NCBI GenBank assembly: GCA_002482715.1 | Contig: DLGN01000298.1 | Coordinates: 29,440 to 37,027, forward strand | Direction of reading: 5' to 3' | Source of the DNA: Oxalobacteraceae bacterium UBA7693 | Lineage (GTDB): Bacteria > Pseudomonadota > Gammaproteobacteria > Burkholderiales > Burkholderiaceae_D | DNA: 7,588 bases | Shown here: one piece after another, positions 1 to 7,287 of the stretch | Layout: every line of letters begins with the position of its first letter | How positions within the stretch are numbered: position 1 is the stretch's first letter | Translations under genes and position numbers: made by a program | Notes under the pieces: model-generated | The model's input: the letters and a program-made list of their open reading frames with translations, nothing else | What the model was told of the DNA's origin: nothing | Databases searched by the model: none

Positions 1-2
1 GT

Positions 3-155
3 CTATTTTTAAATAATGCGGTAGAGATGGAAGCGCTCTTTACCGCATTCAACGCAACACACAGACCGTTCACGACGCTTATCGATCTCTTCTCATCAAT
101 AGCCAAGATAATTCAGAAAATATCGACGTTTTCTAATAGAATTCGCGTTTATTGA
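3..155 (+). CDS. possible C-terminal tail of an upstream gene (partial, unrecognised)
   Basis: The third forward frame is open from the left edge to a TGA at 153-155, giving about 50 residues. The composition is protein-like, with an alternating hydrophobic pattern around the stretch LIDLFSSIAKIIQKI that could form an amphipathic helix. No start is needed because the gene would begin outside the window. I do not recognise the family. A 50-codon open frame arises by chance fairly often at this base composition, so this is only a candidate. The other two forward frames close within the first 16 bases. An inverted repeat at 15-49 lies inside the frame. Confidence 0.25.
   Translation, partial: LFLNNAVEMEALFTAFNATHRPFTTLIDLFSSIAKIIQKISTFSNRIRVY
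15..49. repeat. 9-bp perfect inverted repeat with 17-nt spacer
   Basis: AATGCGGTA at 15-23 is the exact reverse complement of TACCGCATT at 41-49. Inside the spacer GAG (24-26) can also pair with CTC (36-38) across a two-base bulge, and AGCGCT at 32-37 is itself a palindrome. No T run follows on the plus strand. On the minus strand the stem is followed by an AT-rich stretch (ATTTAAAAATAG), so a weak minus-strand terminator is conceivable. It could also be an operator, or chance within coding sequence. Confidence 0.4.
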
Positions 156-267
156 TTGAACTTAAGATGGAAATAAATTGGAACTACTCAATATTGATTG
201 TCTGGGCAAGTGACTCAGACTAGAAGGATCATTAGCTGGTTGGCAGCAATTATTTTGGGATAATAAT

Positions 268-1320
268 TTGGTCTCCCAAAAAAACGCAAGTGCAGATAAT
301 GAAGGGCCATCAGCACATGAATTTGAAATTCGCGTGACGCCAACTTCAGCGACACCAGATTCAAGCGCCATCGAGCCCACGCAAGCCGATCAAGCGCTTC
401 AACAAACATTCATTGTTCGGCTAGAGAGCAATCTTCTCTGGCAACCTTTTTCTATCGACTATCGTCTGTTGGTCAACAACGAATTGGTCAACGAAGGTAA
501 GAGAACAAGCAAGGATATTGAACGTCAGGTTCCTGTGGTGCAAGTTAGCACACCACAGAAAATGAGCTTGCTGGGAATCGCTTCGTTTGGAATCAAATTA
601 CTCAAAAGCGCGAAAGTCATTAAGGTCATACTAGCAGGAGCAAGTCTGGCCGCATATTCTTGGCTGTTTTCATTTCAATTTGCGGTGGCATTAATTGCCT
701 GTCTGATGGTGCATGAATATGGCCACATCCGTGCCATGAAATACTTTGGTATGAAAACCAAGGGTATTTACATCATTCCATTTTTAGGCGGGCTGGCGCT
801 GTCAGACGATAAAATCAATACGCGCTGGCAAGATGTCACCATTTCGATTATGGGCCCGGTATTTGGTCTGCTGCTGTCGCTCTTACTGATGGTCGTGTAT
901 TGGATCACTGGGAATATTTTCTTTGCAGGACTCGCCAATTTTAACGCACTGATTAATCTGATCAACCTGCTGCCTATCTTACCTCTGGATGGTGGACATA
1001 TTCTCAAAAGCATAGGCTTTTCCGTCAATGGTAAATTTGGTTTACTTGCACTCGTGCTTGGTTCGGCGATTGGCATTTTTGGTAGCTACACATTAGGTTT
1101 AAGCTTTCTAGCTTTCTTCATGTTAATCGGCACGGTTGAAATCGCGATGGAGTGGAAGTTGCGCCATCAAAGCCATCTCTTGCCTTTAGACCGTTATGGG
1201 CAAATTTTTTCAACGATTTGGTACTTCGTCACAGTTGGCGCGCTGGTCGCGATCATGTGGTATTTCGCGAAAAGTGGCGATCAGATTTTGTCTGCGCCGA
1301 TGCAAATTTTGCGTAGTTGA
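268..1320 (+). CDS. site-2 protease family (M50) intramembrane zinc metalloprotease
   Basis: This 350-residue multi-pass membrane protein carries the S2P signature. HEYGH (H149, E150, H153) supplies two zinc-binding histidines and the catalytic glutamate. N233-x-x-P236-x-x-x-L240-D241-G242 supplies the third zinc ligand, D241. A conserved-looking GP (G196-P197) lies in the helix between them. Hydrophobic segments fall at about 117-133, 136-152, 192-213, 217-238 and three or more beyond 255. S2P enzymes cleave transmembrane substrates within the bilayer, often in regulated proteolysis; the substrate here is unknown. There is no PDZ or CBS domain. Residues 1-100 are soluble and I do not recognise them. 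The start is a TTG, the only usual start codon after the in-frame stop at 211-213. It has only a weak GGGA (257-260) upstream, and the next in-frame ATG is near residue 98, so the exact start is uncertain. The downstream DUF6265 gene may be cotranscribed. Confidence 0.88.
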   Translation: MVSQKNASADNEGPSAHEFEIRVTPTSATPDSSAIEPTQADQALQQTFIVRLESNLLWQPFSIDYRLLVNNELVNEGKRTSKDIERQVPVVQVSTPQKMSLLGIASFGIKLLKSAKVIKVILAGASLAAYSWLFSFQFAVALIACLMVHEYGHIRAMKYFGMKTKGIYIIPFLGGLALSDDKINTRWQDVTISIMGPVFGLLLSLLLMVVYWITGNIFFAGLANFNALINLINLLPILPLDGGHILKSIGFSVNGKFGLLALVLGSAIGIFGSYTLGLSFLAFFMLIGTVEIAMEWKLRHQSHLLPLDRYGQIFSTIWYFVTVGALVAIMWYFAKSGDQILSAPMQILRS

Positions 1321-1355
1321 TAGAAAACCGTGCGTCAGTAAATTTCACACCGATC

Positions 1356-1360
1356 AAGGA
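1356..1360 (+). promoter_or_regulatory. ribosome binding site of the DUF6265 gene
   Basis: AAGGA lies five bases before the ATG at 1366. It overlaps the first base of the alternative in-frame ATG at 1360, so that upstream codon would lack a usable site. This favours 1366 as the start. Confidence 0.7.
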
Positions 1361-1365
1361 TGCGT

Positions 1366-1929
1366 ATGAAAAATCACCTCAAAAAATACTGGCGCACTAG
1401 CATCTTCGTATGCAATTTAGTGTTACTTCCCACACTAAGTTTTGCGCAACAGAGCTCATCGTCAACAGACGCGACAAGTACAATCAATGCAAGCGAAAGT
1501 AAAGCATCAATACAAATCCAAGACTTGACTTGGCTACTAGGCAGCTGGACCGCTAACACCGGGAAGCAAATCATCGATGAACACTGGGCATTACAAAAAC
1601 AATCTTTGATGGGAATTTCCCGTACCACGGAAGCAGAAAAGAGCAAAGCAGTCGAGTTGCTCTTCATCGAAAAACAAGACGAAGACTGGATACTGCGTCT
1701 ACGATTCTTCGGTCCGGCTATTGATCGTGCTACACGCGGCAAGGACGAGCCTTTACGCCTGAAAGTAATGCAAGCAGACGCCGAACAATTACGCTGCGAA
1801 GGCATAGGCAGTGAAACTGGTACGACACTGACTTACACCAAACTATCGGCACACAGCATGCGAGCAGAGATTCGTAAAGTGCGCGAGGGTAAATTAGTAT
1901 GGTCAGAGACGTATCAATTTCAACGCTAA
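1366..1929 (+). CDS. exported DUF6265-like protein
   Basis: This is a 187-residue protein of unknown function. The N-terminus is a typical Sec signal peptide: basic residues at 2-10 (KNHLKK..R), a hydrophobic core at about 12-24, and a likely cleavage after A27 in SFA-QQ. There is no lipobox, so the mature protein of about 160 residues should be soluble in the periplasm or attached through partners. A Ser/Thr-rich linker (about 28-50) leads to a single domain beginning WLLGSW (56-61). It continues with an EHW motif and a GISRT motif near residues 70-87, and ends in a Y-x-F strand at the C-terminus. That pattern resembles the DUF6265 family, a small beta-rich domain with no established activity; I infer the assignment by eye. 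The gene starts 45 bases after the protease stop on the same strand, so the two may form an operon ending at the hairpin at 1942-1976. Confidence 0.8.
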   Translation: MKNHLKKYWRTSIFVCNLVLLPTLSFAQQSSSSTDATSTINASESKASIQIQDLTWLLGSWTANTGKQIIDEHWALQKQSLMGISRTTEAEKSKAVELLFIEKQDEDWILRLRFFGPAIDRATRGKDEPLRLKVMQADAEQLRCEGIGSETGTTLTYTKLSAHSMRAEIRKVREGKLVWSETYQFQR

Positions 1930-1941
1930 AATTAGTACATA

Positions 1942-1976
1942 AAAAAACGCTGACCTTATTCAGGTAAGCGTTTTTT
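1942..1976. terminator. bidirectional rho-independent terminator
   Basis: The left arm AAAAAACGCTGACCT (1942-1956) pairs with AGGTAAGCGTTTTTT (1962-1976) over 15 positions with a single G/A mismatch, around a 5-nt loop TATTC. The stem is flanked by an A run on the left and a T run on the right, so RNA from either strand ends in a U tract. It lies 12 bases after the DUF6265 stop and 50 bases beyond the stop of the convergent receptor gene, so it can serve both. Confidence 0.9.
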
Positions 1977-2012
1977 ATTCGCACCAACTGCGTGCAGGAA
2001 TACAAGTTGCGG

Positions 2013-2034
2013 CTACAAACTGCAACTACAAACT
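2013..2034. repeat. short direct repeat, 13-bp period, spanning the receptor stop codon
   Basis: CTACAAACT occurs at 2013-2021 and again at 2026-2034, separated by GCAA. The second copy contains the receptor stop codon (CTA at 2026-2028 is TAG on the minus strand). An overlapping inverted repeat, AGTTGC at 2005-2010 with GCAACT at 2022-2027, could form a small stem. It may be a local slippage duplication at the 3' end of the gene. Confidence 0.45.
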
Positions 2035-4548
2035 ATAACTCAGACGTGCATAAACAAAACGTCCCGAACGTCCAAAAGGTGAAAAGTTGGAGAAGGAAGT
2101 TGCGCCAGCTGTATTCAATGCAGGCATGCGCGGATCGCTGTAAGCGTCAAATACATTGTCTGCGCCGACTGCCATTTTCAAACGTTTTGTGAAGTTGTAA
2201 CGCAACTCAATATCAACCAATGTTTTAGGTGACAAAACTTGATCCAAGGCCGCTGTTGTTCCAGGATCGAGCACTTCACCATAACGGGTTGCGCGGAAAG
2301 TGGCTGCATAGTCTGCTAATTTCCAATCAACGCTGGCATTAATCTTATTGCGCGGTTGACCACGTTCAAAAATCAAGACGTTCACGCGATCAAACAACAC
2401 TGGTGACGGTGTCAGTGCAGATAACTGCGCAGTCTGCGGCACTTTGCTTACTTCAGTTTTCGTGAAATTACCCGCCAAGGTAAAATCAAATCGTCCCGAT
2501 GATTCCGTCAGCATAGGCCAGTTAGAAACAATATCTAAACCTTGTGTCGTGGTATCGACACCATTAATAAAGAAGCGCCCACCACCGATACCAACGAAGC
2601 CTTGAGCAGTCAAATAATTACGCACATTGGCTGCAGTCAAATTTTCTGACAACACAATACGATTACTAAGCTCAATCCTGTAGGCATCAACTGTGATGCC
2701 TAACTTACCAAGGCTAAATACCGCACCTAAAGATTGATTGAACGATTTTTCCGCATCGAGTGGCTTAGCACCCAATGCAATCGCGGCCGGATCGCTGGGT
2801 TTAAATGTGGTGATTTCAAATGGCACACCATTGATGAAGTTGGTCGCTGTCGAGGTAAAAAACTGTTGTTGCGGCGATGGCGCTCGGAAACCATTCTGCA
2901 CAGAACCGCGTAGTCCAAATTCTTTATTGAAATCATAGCGAGTCGAAATCTTACCCGTCACATTATTTCCAAAATCAGAATAGTGCTCAGCACGAATCGC
3001 AGCGGAAGCTTGCCAAGCTTTAGTCAAATTAGCTTCGACATCGACATACGCACCAATCGCACTGCGACTATTATCTGAGGCATTCGCTGGTGTAAAGCCC
3101 GGGAAGACTTGCGCACCCGGCGCTGTTGGACTGCCATTGGCTAATTTCTCGCCACCGAAACGATAGGAATCAGGTTCCCCTGCGAACAAGTTATAGCCCT
3201 CTCTACGTGCTTCGAAACCCGTCGCAAAACTAATCGGTGAGGAAAATTCTGGCAAATTAAAACTTCTGACCGCGGATAAATTGAAGACTAACTGATCATA
3301 AGAAAATCCACCGGCCTCAAATTGCTTTTTACTAGTCGGCCCAATTGATCGATTCAAAGTATCTTTGATCGTGAACTGCATCTTATTCTTGCCATAACCA
3401 AGCGATGCGTCCATATCCCACAAACCCGCTGTCCAGCTAACACCAGCCGTCGCGCTGTAATCATCAACCTGTGGTGCAATCTTAGGCAAAAAACCATTGG
3501 GGTAAACAGAAATAATATTTTGATCCTGCAACGCACGACGGAAGAAACCCGCCGATAGTGCGTCGCGCTTTTGATAGCTAGACCATGCGTATAACTTCGC
3601 ACCACCTTCTAACATCTGCCCTGCATTCACAAACACCGTAGATTGCTTGACATCTGGTTCGCCATACCATGCATTAAAGCGGTTGACATCTTTTTCACGC
3701 GGATCAAAACTGCCATTCACAAGTGGATATTGTTGACGAAAATCCCAGCCACCACGCTCGGTATGCTTTTGATCTTTCAATTCAGCAGCAACTGTCACGT
3801 AGCCGGTTTCACCAAACGATAAGCCTTTCCAGATGCTCACAGTCGCTGTATTGCCATCGTTGCGGCTACGCGAAGTTCCTGGCGCAGTCCACGTCGCGCC
3901 AGTGGGTGTCGTACCAGGAATAAAATCATATTCTGTGATGCGTTGACCATAACTGGCGGTCACTTCGCCGCCATCGCGATTTTCACGCAAACGTAAGTTG
4001 ATGACACCTGACAGTGCATCTGAACCGTATTGCGCCGATGCGCCGTCGCGCAACACTTCAATATTTTTGACGATAGCGCTAGGGATGGTATTTAAATCAA
4101 CTGCTGCAGCGCCACGCCCCACCGTCCCGTTCACATTCACCAACGCGGAAGCATGCCGACGTTTCGAATTGACGAGAACTAAGGTCTGATCTGGGCCCAA
4201 GCCTCGCAAGGTTGCGGGACGTATGGTATCTGTACCGTCGGTCAAACCAGGGCGGGGAAAGTTCAAAGAAGGTAAGGCAACGGAAAGCGCCTGATTGATT
4301 TCACTGACACCTAGATTCTGTAATGTTTCTGCGGAAATCACATCGACAGGGGCAGACGTGTTAGTCGCTGAACGATTCTGCATACGGGTACCGGTCACGA
4401 TTACCGAAGTCGGTTTTTCATCTTGCGCTTGTGCCGCTTGTGCCGCTGTTACTTGTGCGTGCGCTGATTGCATGACACCAAAACCGGCGCCAAACAGAGA
4501 AGTGACGGCGAGCGCGAGTACCTGCTTTTTGGGAATAAAGTGCTGCAT
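2026..4548 (-). CDS. TonB-dependent outer-membrane receptor
   Basis: This 840-residue protein imports a ligand across the outer membrane using energy relayed by TonB-ExbB-ExbD. A Sec signal peptide ends near SAHA (28-31). A TonB-box-like stretch TSVIVTG follows at about 47-53. The plug domain (about 60-190) has the usual landmarks: PVDVISAETL, LRGLGPDQTLVLVN and the strongly conserved IEVLRDGASAQYGSDALSGVIN. The rest is a 22-strand-type barrel with the family motifs NGFRAPS near residue 550 and DNVFD near residue 798. The last residue is Leu, not the usual terminal Phe, within the alternating end YARLSYSL. The length suits a full receptor and no frameshift is seen. Ligand identity cannot be read from sequence; siderophores, other iron complexes, vitamins or sugars are all possible. 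No transport or sigma/anti-sigma partner lies next to it. The start is ATG at 4548, preceded by TGGAGG; an ATG 10 codons upstream (4578) lacks such a site. Confidence 0.95.
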   Translation of the reverse strand: MQHFIPKKQVLALAVTSLFGAGFGVMQSAHAQVTAAQAAQAQDEKPTSVIVTGTRMQNRSATNTSAPVDVISAETLQNLGVSEINQALSVALPSLNFPRPGLTDGTDTIRPATLRGLGPDQTLVLVNSKRRHASALVNVNGTVGRGAAAVDLNTIPSAIVKNIEVLRDGASAQYGSDALSGVINLRLRENRDGGEVTASYGQRITEYDFIPGTTPTGATWTAPGTSRSRNDGNTATVSIWKGLSFGETGYVTVAAELKDQKHTERGGWDFRQQYPLVNGSFDPREKDVNRFNAWYGEPDVKQSTVFVNAGQMLEGGAKLYAWSSYQKRDALSAGFFRRALQDQNIISVYPNGFLPKIAPQVDDYSATAGVSWTAGLWDMDASLGYGKNKMQFTIKDTLNRSIGPTSKKQFEAGGFSYDQLVFNLSAVRSFNLPEFSSPISFATGFEARREGYNLFAGEPDSYRFGGEKLANGSPTAPGAQVFPGFTPANASDNSRSAIGAYVDVEANLTKAWQASAAIRAEHYSDFGNNVTGKISTRYDFNKEFGLRGSVQNGFRAPSPQQQFFTSTATNFINGVPFEITTFKPSDPAAIALGAKPLDAEKSFNQSLGAVFSLGKLGITVDAYRIELSNRIVLSENLTAANVRNYLTAQGFVGIGGGRFFINGVDTTTQGLDIVSNWPMLTESSGRFDFTLAGNFTKTEVSKVPQTAQLSALTPSPVLFDRVNVLIFERGQPRNKINASVDWKLADYAATFRATRYGEVLDPGTTAALDQVLSPKTLVDIELRYNFTKRLKMAVGADNVFDAYSDPRMPALNTAGATSFSNFSPFGRSGRFVYARLSYSL

Positions 4549-4554
4549 TGAAAA

Positions 4555-4560
4555 CCTCCA
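4555..4560 (-). promoter_or_regulatory. ribosome binding site of the receptor gene
   Basis: Read on the minus strand this is TGGAGG, a near-perfect Shine-Dalgarno sequence, six bases before the ATG at 4548-4546. It fixes the start at the internal ATG; the longer frame from 4578 would put this site inside the coding region. Confidence 0.8.
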
Positions 4561-4623
4561 AACGAAAAAATGACACAAGGTGCAAATAGAGAAATGGGGG
4601 TGCAGACAAAACGACGTGAATTC

Positions 4624-4652
4624 ATCATGACACCAAGAAAAACCGAAGTCAA
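4624..4652 (-). promoter_or_regulatory. putative sigma70-type promoter of the receptor gene
   Basis: On the minus strand a TTGACT -35 (4652-4647, five of six matches to TTGACA) is separated by exactly 17 bases from CATGAT (4629-4624, four of six matches to TATAAT). A TG sits one base before the -10, giving an extended -10. Transcription would begin around 4617, leaving a leader of about 70 bases. I found no convincing Fur box over it, so iron control is not supported by the sequence. Confidence 0.45.
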
Positions 4653-4828
4653 TTTAAGTCCACCTGGATACAACAATAAACCAGGCCGATTCTGCTACAG
4701 TACAAAAACCGCGCAAGATCAGTGCGAAAATATCGCTATGCACCGCACCGATGCACTGTATCTGGGCAAAATAAGTCTGGTTTTATCTTAGGTAAAAATT
4801 CACTTTAGTATTGATTCAATATCCGCTC

Positions 4829-5428
4829 ATGCAAAAATTTAAACAATTCTCTCCAGCTTGCGAACGCAATCAAGATCCGATTCTCACGCATTTAAAAACC
4901 TATTTAAGTAAGGCGATGAATGTTTTAGAAATTGGTAGTGGAACTGGTCAACATGCCGTGTACTTCAGTCGCCACTTACCTCATCTGCAATGGCAAACCA
5001 GTGATAGAGCAGAAAATCACGCTAGCATTCACGCTTGGATAGAGGAAGATGGTAATCCGAGAGTTCTCGCGCCACTAGTGCTTGACGTAGGAAGTCAACA
5101 TTGGCCGACTCAGATCTTTGATGGTGTATTCACTGCGAATACTTGCCACATCATGCATTGGGAAGAGGTTCAGCAGATGTTTGCGAACCTTCGCCAGATT
5201 CTGTCAGCTGAAGGGGTTTTTATTGTTTATGGCCCCTTCAATTATGATGGTCAATTTACCAGCCTTAGCAACCAAGAATTCAACGCCGCATTGCAAGCGC
5301 AAGCCGCGCATCGCGCCATACGGGATATCAGCGATATGCGACAGCTTGCAACGCAAAATGGCTTGATGCTGTTAGAAGATTTGGCGATGCCTGCAAACAA
5401 CCGCCTCTTAATTTTTAAACGAATTTAA
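4829..5428 (+). CDS. DUF938 family SAM-dependent methyltransferase
   Basis: This is a 199-residue cytosolic class I methyltransferase-like protein matching the DUF938 family along its whole length. The N-terminus KQFSPACERNQDPIL is a family hallmark. Motif I, LEIGSGTGQH (about 33-42), is the glycine-rich loop that binds S-adenosylmethionine. Further landmarks are LDVGSQHWP, FTANTCHIMHW, the very characteristic YGPFNYDGQFTS and a C-terminal MPANNRLLIF. The methyl acceptor of this family is not established to my knowledge. ATG at 4829 is chosen because family members begin only a few residues before the KQFSPA block. A TTG at 4811 would add six unconvincing residues, and no clear Shine-Dalgarno precedes either. 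A weak -10-like TAGTAT (4806-4811) overlaps that TTG and also argues against it. The gene diverges from the receptor and converges on the chemoreceptor. Confidence 0.9.
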   Translation: MQKFKQFSPACERNQDPILTHLKTYLSKAMNVLEIGSGTGQHAVYFSRHLPHLQWQTSDRAENHASIHAWIEEDGNPRVLAPLVLDVGSQHWPTQIFDGVFTANTCHIMHWEEVQQMFANLRQILSAEGVFIVYGPFNYDGQFTSLSNQEFNAALQAQAAHRAIRDISDMRQLATQNGLMLLEDLAMPANNRLLIFKRI

Positions 5429-5512
5429 AACTTGAGCAGCAGTCGCTGTTATCCAATATCGGTTCAAATAAAGAAAATCAATTTAACTCGACTCAACTAA
5501 ATTTAATTTAAA

Positions 5513-7108
5513 TTAGGCTCGCAAACGCAGGCGTCCACCAGCATCATGTTCTTCATACGAATGCATCGACGAGACTTTGAAAATACTCACCAGATCCGCC
5601 AATTTTTTCGCTTGGTTTTGCAAAGATTCTGCGGCTGCAGCCGCTTCTTCTACCAAAGAGGCATTTTGCTGAGTTACAGTATCCATTTGCATCACCGCCT
5701 GGTTCACTTGATCGATGCCAGTTGATTGCTCCGAACTTGCTGCGGTAATTTCAGCCACAATATCACTCACACGTTTGACGCTATCGACAACTTCTCCCAT
5801 CGTGTCGCCAGCTTGATGTACTAAGGCCGATCCGGCCTCCACTTTTTCTACCGAATTATTGATTAACTCTTTAATTTCTTTCGCTGCTGCAGCGCTGCGC
5901 TGTGCCAAACTTCTCACCTCTGATGCCACTACCGCAAAACCTCGACCTTGCTCACCTGCACGCGCTGCTTCGACCGCCGCGTTCAATGCCAAGATATTGG
6001 TTTGAAAAGCAATTCCATCAATCACGCTAATAATATCGACAATTTTTTTCGAAGAGTCATTAATCGAATTCATCGTTGAGACGACTTGTGAGACAACTCT
6101 ACCACCACGTGCGGCGACTTCGGATGCCGATCCTGTCAAGACATTTGCTTGCTTAGAGTTGTCCGCATTTTGTTTCACGGTTGACGTGATCTCTTCCATT
6201 GATGCGGCGGTCTCTTCTAATGAGCTAGCCTGCTGTTCGGTGCGTGCCGATAATTCAAGATTACCAGCCGCGATTTCACTTGATGCGGTAGCGATGGTAT
6301 CGGTGCCTGAGCGCACCTGACTGACGATCACGCTTAGGCTGTCACTCATCTTTTTCAAAGCCTGCAATAAACTGCCAAGCTCATCATTGGAACTATCATC
6401 GATATTTCTGGTGAGATCGCCTGCCGCCACCGTTTCGGCCACCAAAACCGCTTCACGAATCGGTCGTACGATACTATTCATCAACCAAACACCCATGCCT
6501 ATAGCAATAAGCACTGACACCGCCAGGCAAATTGCAGTCACTATTTTAAAATTCGCAAATGCTTTTTGAGAGTTGTCGTACTCTGCTTTTGCAACACGTG
6601 ATTGCAATTGAATCAAATTATTCATCACCTCGCGCACTGGCAAAAAGAAGCTACCAATTTTATCGGTAACAAAATGCTTGGCTGCGTCCATATCACCACT
6701 TTTCAAAGCAAGGATGGCTGGATCTAAGGCTTGCGTCAAAAACACTTTACGTTTTTGCTCAAAATCTTGCGCCAATGTTTTTTCTTCAGGCGTGAGAAAG
6801 GTCGCCATGTATTCCGACCATACTTTATTTGCCCGACCACGATTCTCTTCAATTTCCAACAAAGATTTAGCGATTTGATCAGGCGACTCGACCACTGCAC
6901 GAGAGATCGCAATTTGATTGCGCTGAATTAATCGAATCACTTCATCAAGCTGACTTAAGGCTATCAAGCGATCATCGTAGATCGTTTTAATCGAGCTATT
7001 GCTGCTGCTAAGCGCCAGGAACCCACCAACACCAATCAGAAAAGCGACCAGACTCAGTATCACCAGACTCGCAATCAACTTCGCGCGAATAGTTAAATTT
7101 GGCAGCAT
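5513..7108 (-). CDS. methyl-accepting chemotaxis protein (chemoreceptor)
   Basis: This 531-residue transducer has the classical Tar/Tsr layout. A first membrane helix (about 11-34) is followed by a periplasmic helical sensor domain (about 35-188) resembling four-helix-bundle MCP sensors. Then come a second membrane helix (about 189-211), a HAMP domain (about 212-264) and a cytoplasmic coiled-coil hairpin (about 265-510). The hairpin tip that contacts CheA and CheW is intact, with GIAFQTNILALNAAVEAARAG at about 365-385, followed by EQGRGFAVVASEVR. Candidate methylation sites lie in the Glu/Gln-rich segment at 291-306 (EQQASSLEETAASMEE) and near 484-494. The C-terminus ends GGRLRLRA and lacks the NWETF-type pentapeptide that tethers CheR and CheB. 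The ligand is unknown. The ATG at 7108 is chosen because GAGGAG lies six bases upstream; a longer frame begins at a TTG at 7129 and would include that site. It lies 179 bases downstream of a histidine kinase gene on the same strand, and I found no clear promoter in the gap. Confidence 0.95.
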   Translation of the reverse strand: MLPNLTIRAKLIASLVILSLVAFLIGVGGFLALSSSNSSIKTIYDDRLIALSQLDEVIRLIQRNQIAISRAVVESPDQIAKSLLEIEENRGRANKVWSEYMATFLTPEEKTLAQDFEQKRKVFLTQALDPAILALKSGDMDAAKHFVTDKIGSFFLPVREVMNNLIQLQSRVAKAEYDNSQKAFANFKIVTAICLAVSVLIAIGMGVWLMNSIVRPIREAVLVAETVAAGDLTRNIDDSSNDELGSLLQALKKMSDSLSVIVSQVRSGTDTIATASSEIAAGNLELSARTEQQASSLEETAASMEEITSTVKQNADNSKQANVLTGSASEVAARGGRVVSQVVSTMNSINDSSKKIVDIISVIDGIAFQTNILALNAAVEAARAGEQGRGFAVVASEVRSLAQRSAAAAKEIKELINNSVEKVEAGSALVHQAGDTMGEVVDSVKRVSDIVAEITAASSEQSTGIDQVNQAVMQMDTVTQQNASLVEEAAAAAESLQNQAKKLADLVSIFKVSSMHSYEEHDAGGRLRLRA

Positions 7109-7114
7109 AAGATT

Positions 7115-7120
7115 CTCCTC
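7115..7120 (-). promoter_or_regulatory. ribosome binding site of the chemoreceptor gene
   Basis: Read on the minus strand this is GAGGAG, six bases before the ATG at 7108-7106. It supports the ATG over the upstream in-frame TTG at 7129-7127. Confidence 0.75.
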
Positions 7121-7287
7121 GTTAGACAAGCATGATTGATGAGTATGATCTTGGTGAAATAGCTAGATGGCTAGTTTGCGCCTCTATTTTATTTTTATGT
7201 ACAACTGGAATGAAAAGTGTCGCGGGAAATCAACACACAATAAGGTAATCAATATGCTCCCCAAGTAATAAACAATATAGGAATATT

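Noticed and set aside
9..89. 26-codon minus-strand frame containing CCVECG, reminiscent of a zinc knuckle
   Set aside because: It is bounded by stops on both sides, has no ATG and is too short for the cysteine pattern to mean anything; it is antisense to the candidate tail at 3-155.
768..1076. 102-codon minus-strand frame inside the protease gene
   Set aside because: It lies opposite the protease catalytic region and is a shadow with no domain.
1374..1805. 143-codon minus-strand frame opposite the DUF6265 gene
   Set aside because: It is a shadow of the plus-strand gene, which has a signal peptide, a ribosome site and a family-like domain; the antisense protein is Ser/Cys/Arg-rich without a domain.
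4549..4660. possible Fur box upstream of the receptor
   Set aside because: No stretch approaches the 19-bp GATAAT-type consensus; TCATGATGA around the -10 is only a partial palindrome.
4570..4791. 73-codon plus-strand open frame in the divergent intergenic region
   Set aside because: It overlaps the receptor's promoter region, lacks a ribosome site, has no recognisable motif and reads like translated intergenic DNA.
4783..4811. promoter for the DUF938 gene (TTATCT, 17 bases, TAGTAT)
   Set aside because: The -35 matches only three of six positions, too weak to annotate.
5435..5450. terminator hairpin between the convergent methyltransferase and chemoreceptor genes
   Set aside because: AGCAGC-AGTC-GCTGTT forms only a short stem with a wobble pair and no adjacent T run on the plus strand. 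On the minus strand the TTTT comes several bases after the stem. The AT-rich stretch 5500-5515 forms no stable hairpin.
7152..7173. CTAG-rich repeat (GCTAG-ATG-GCTAG) between the kinase and chemoreceptor
   Set aside because: The arms are five bases or fewer and pairing does not extend, so it is neither a convincing operator nor a terminator.
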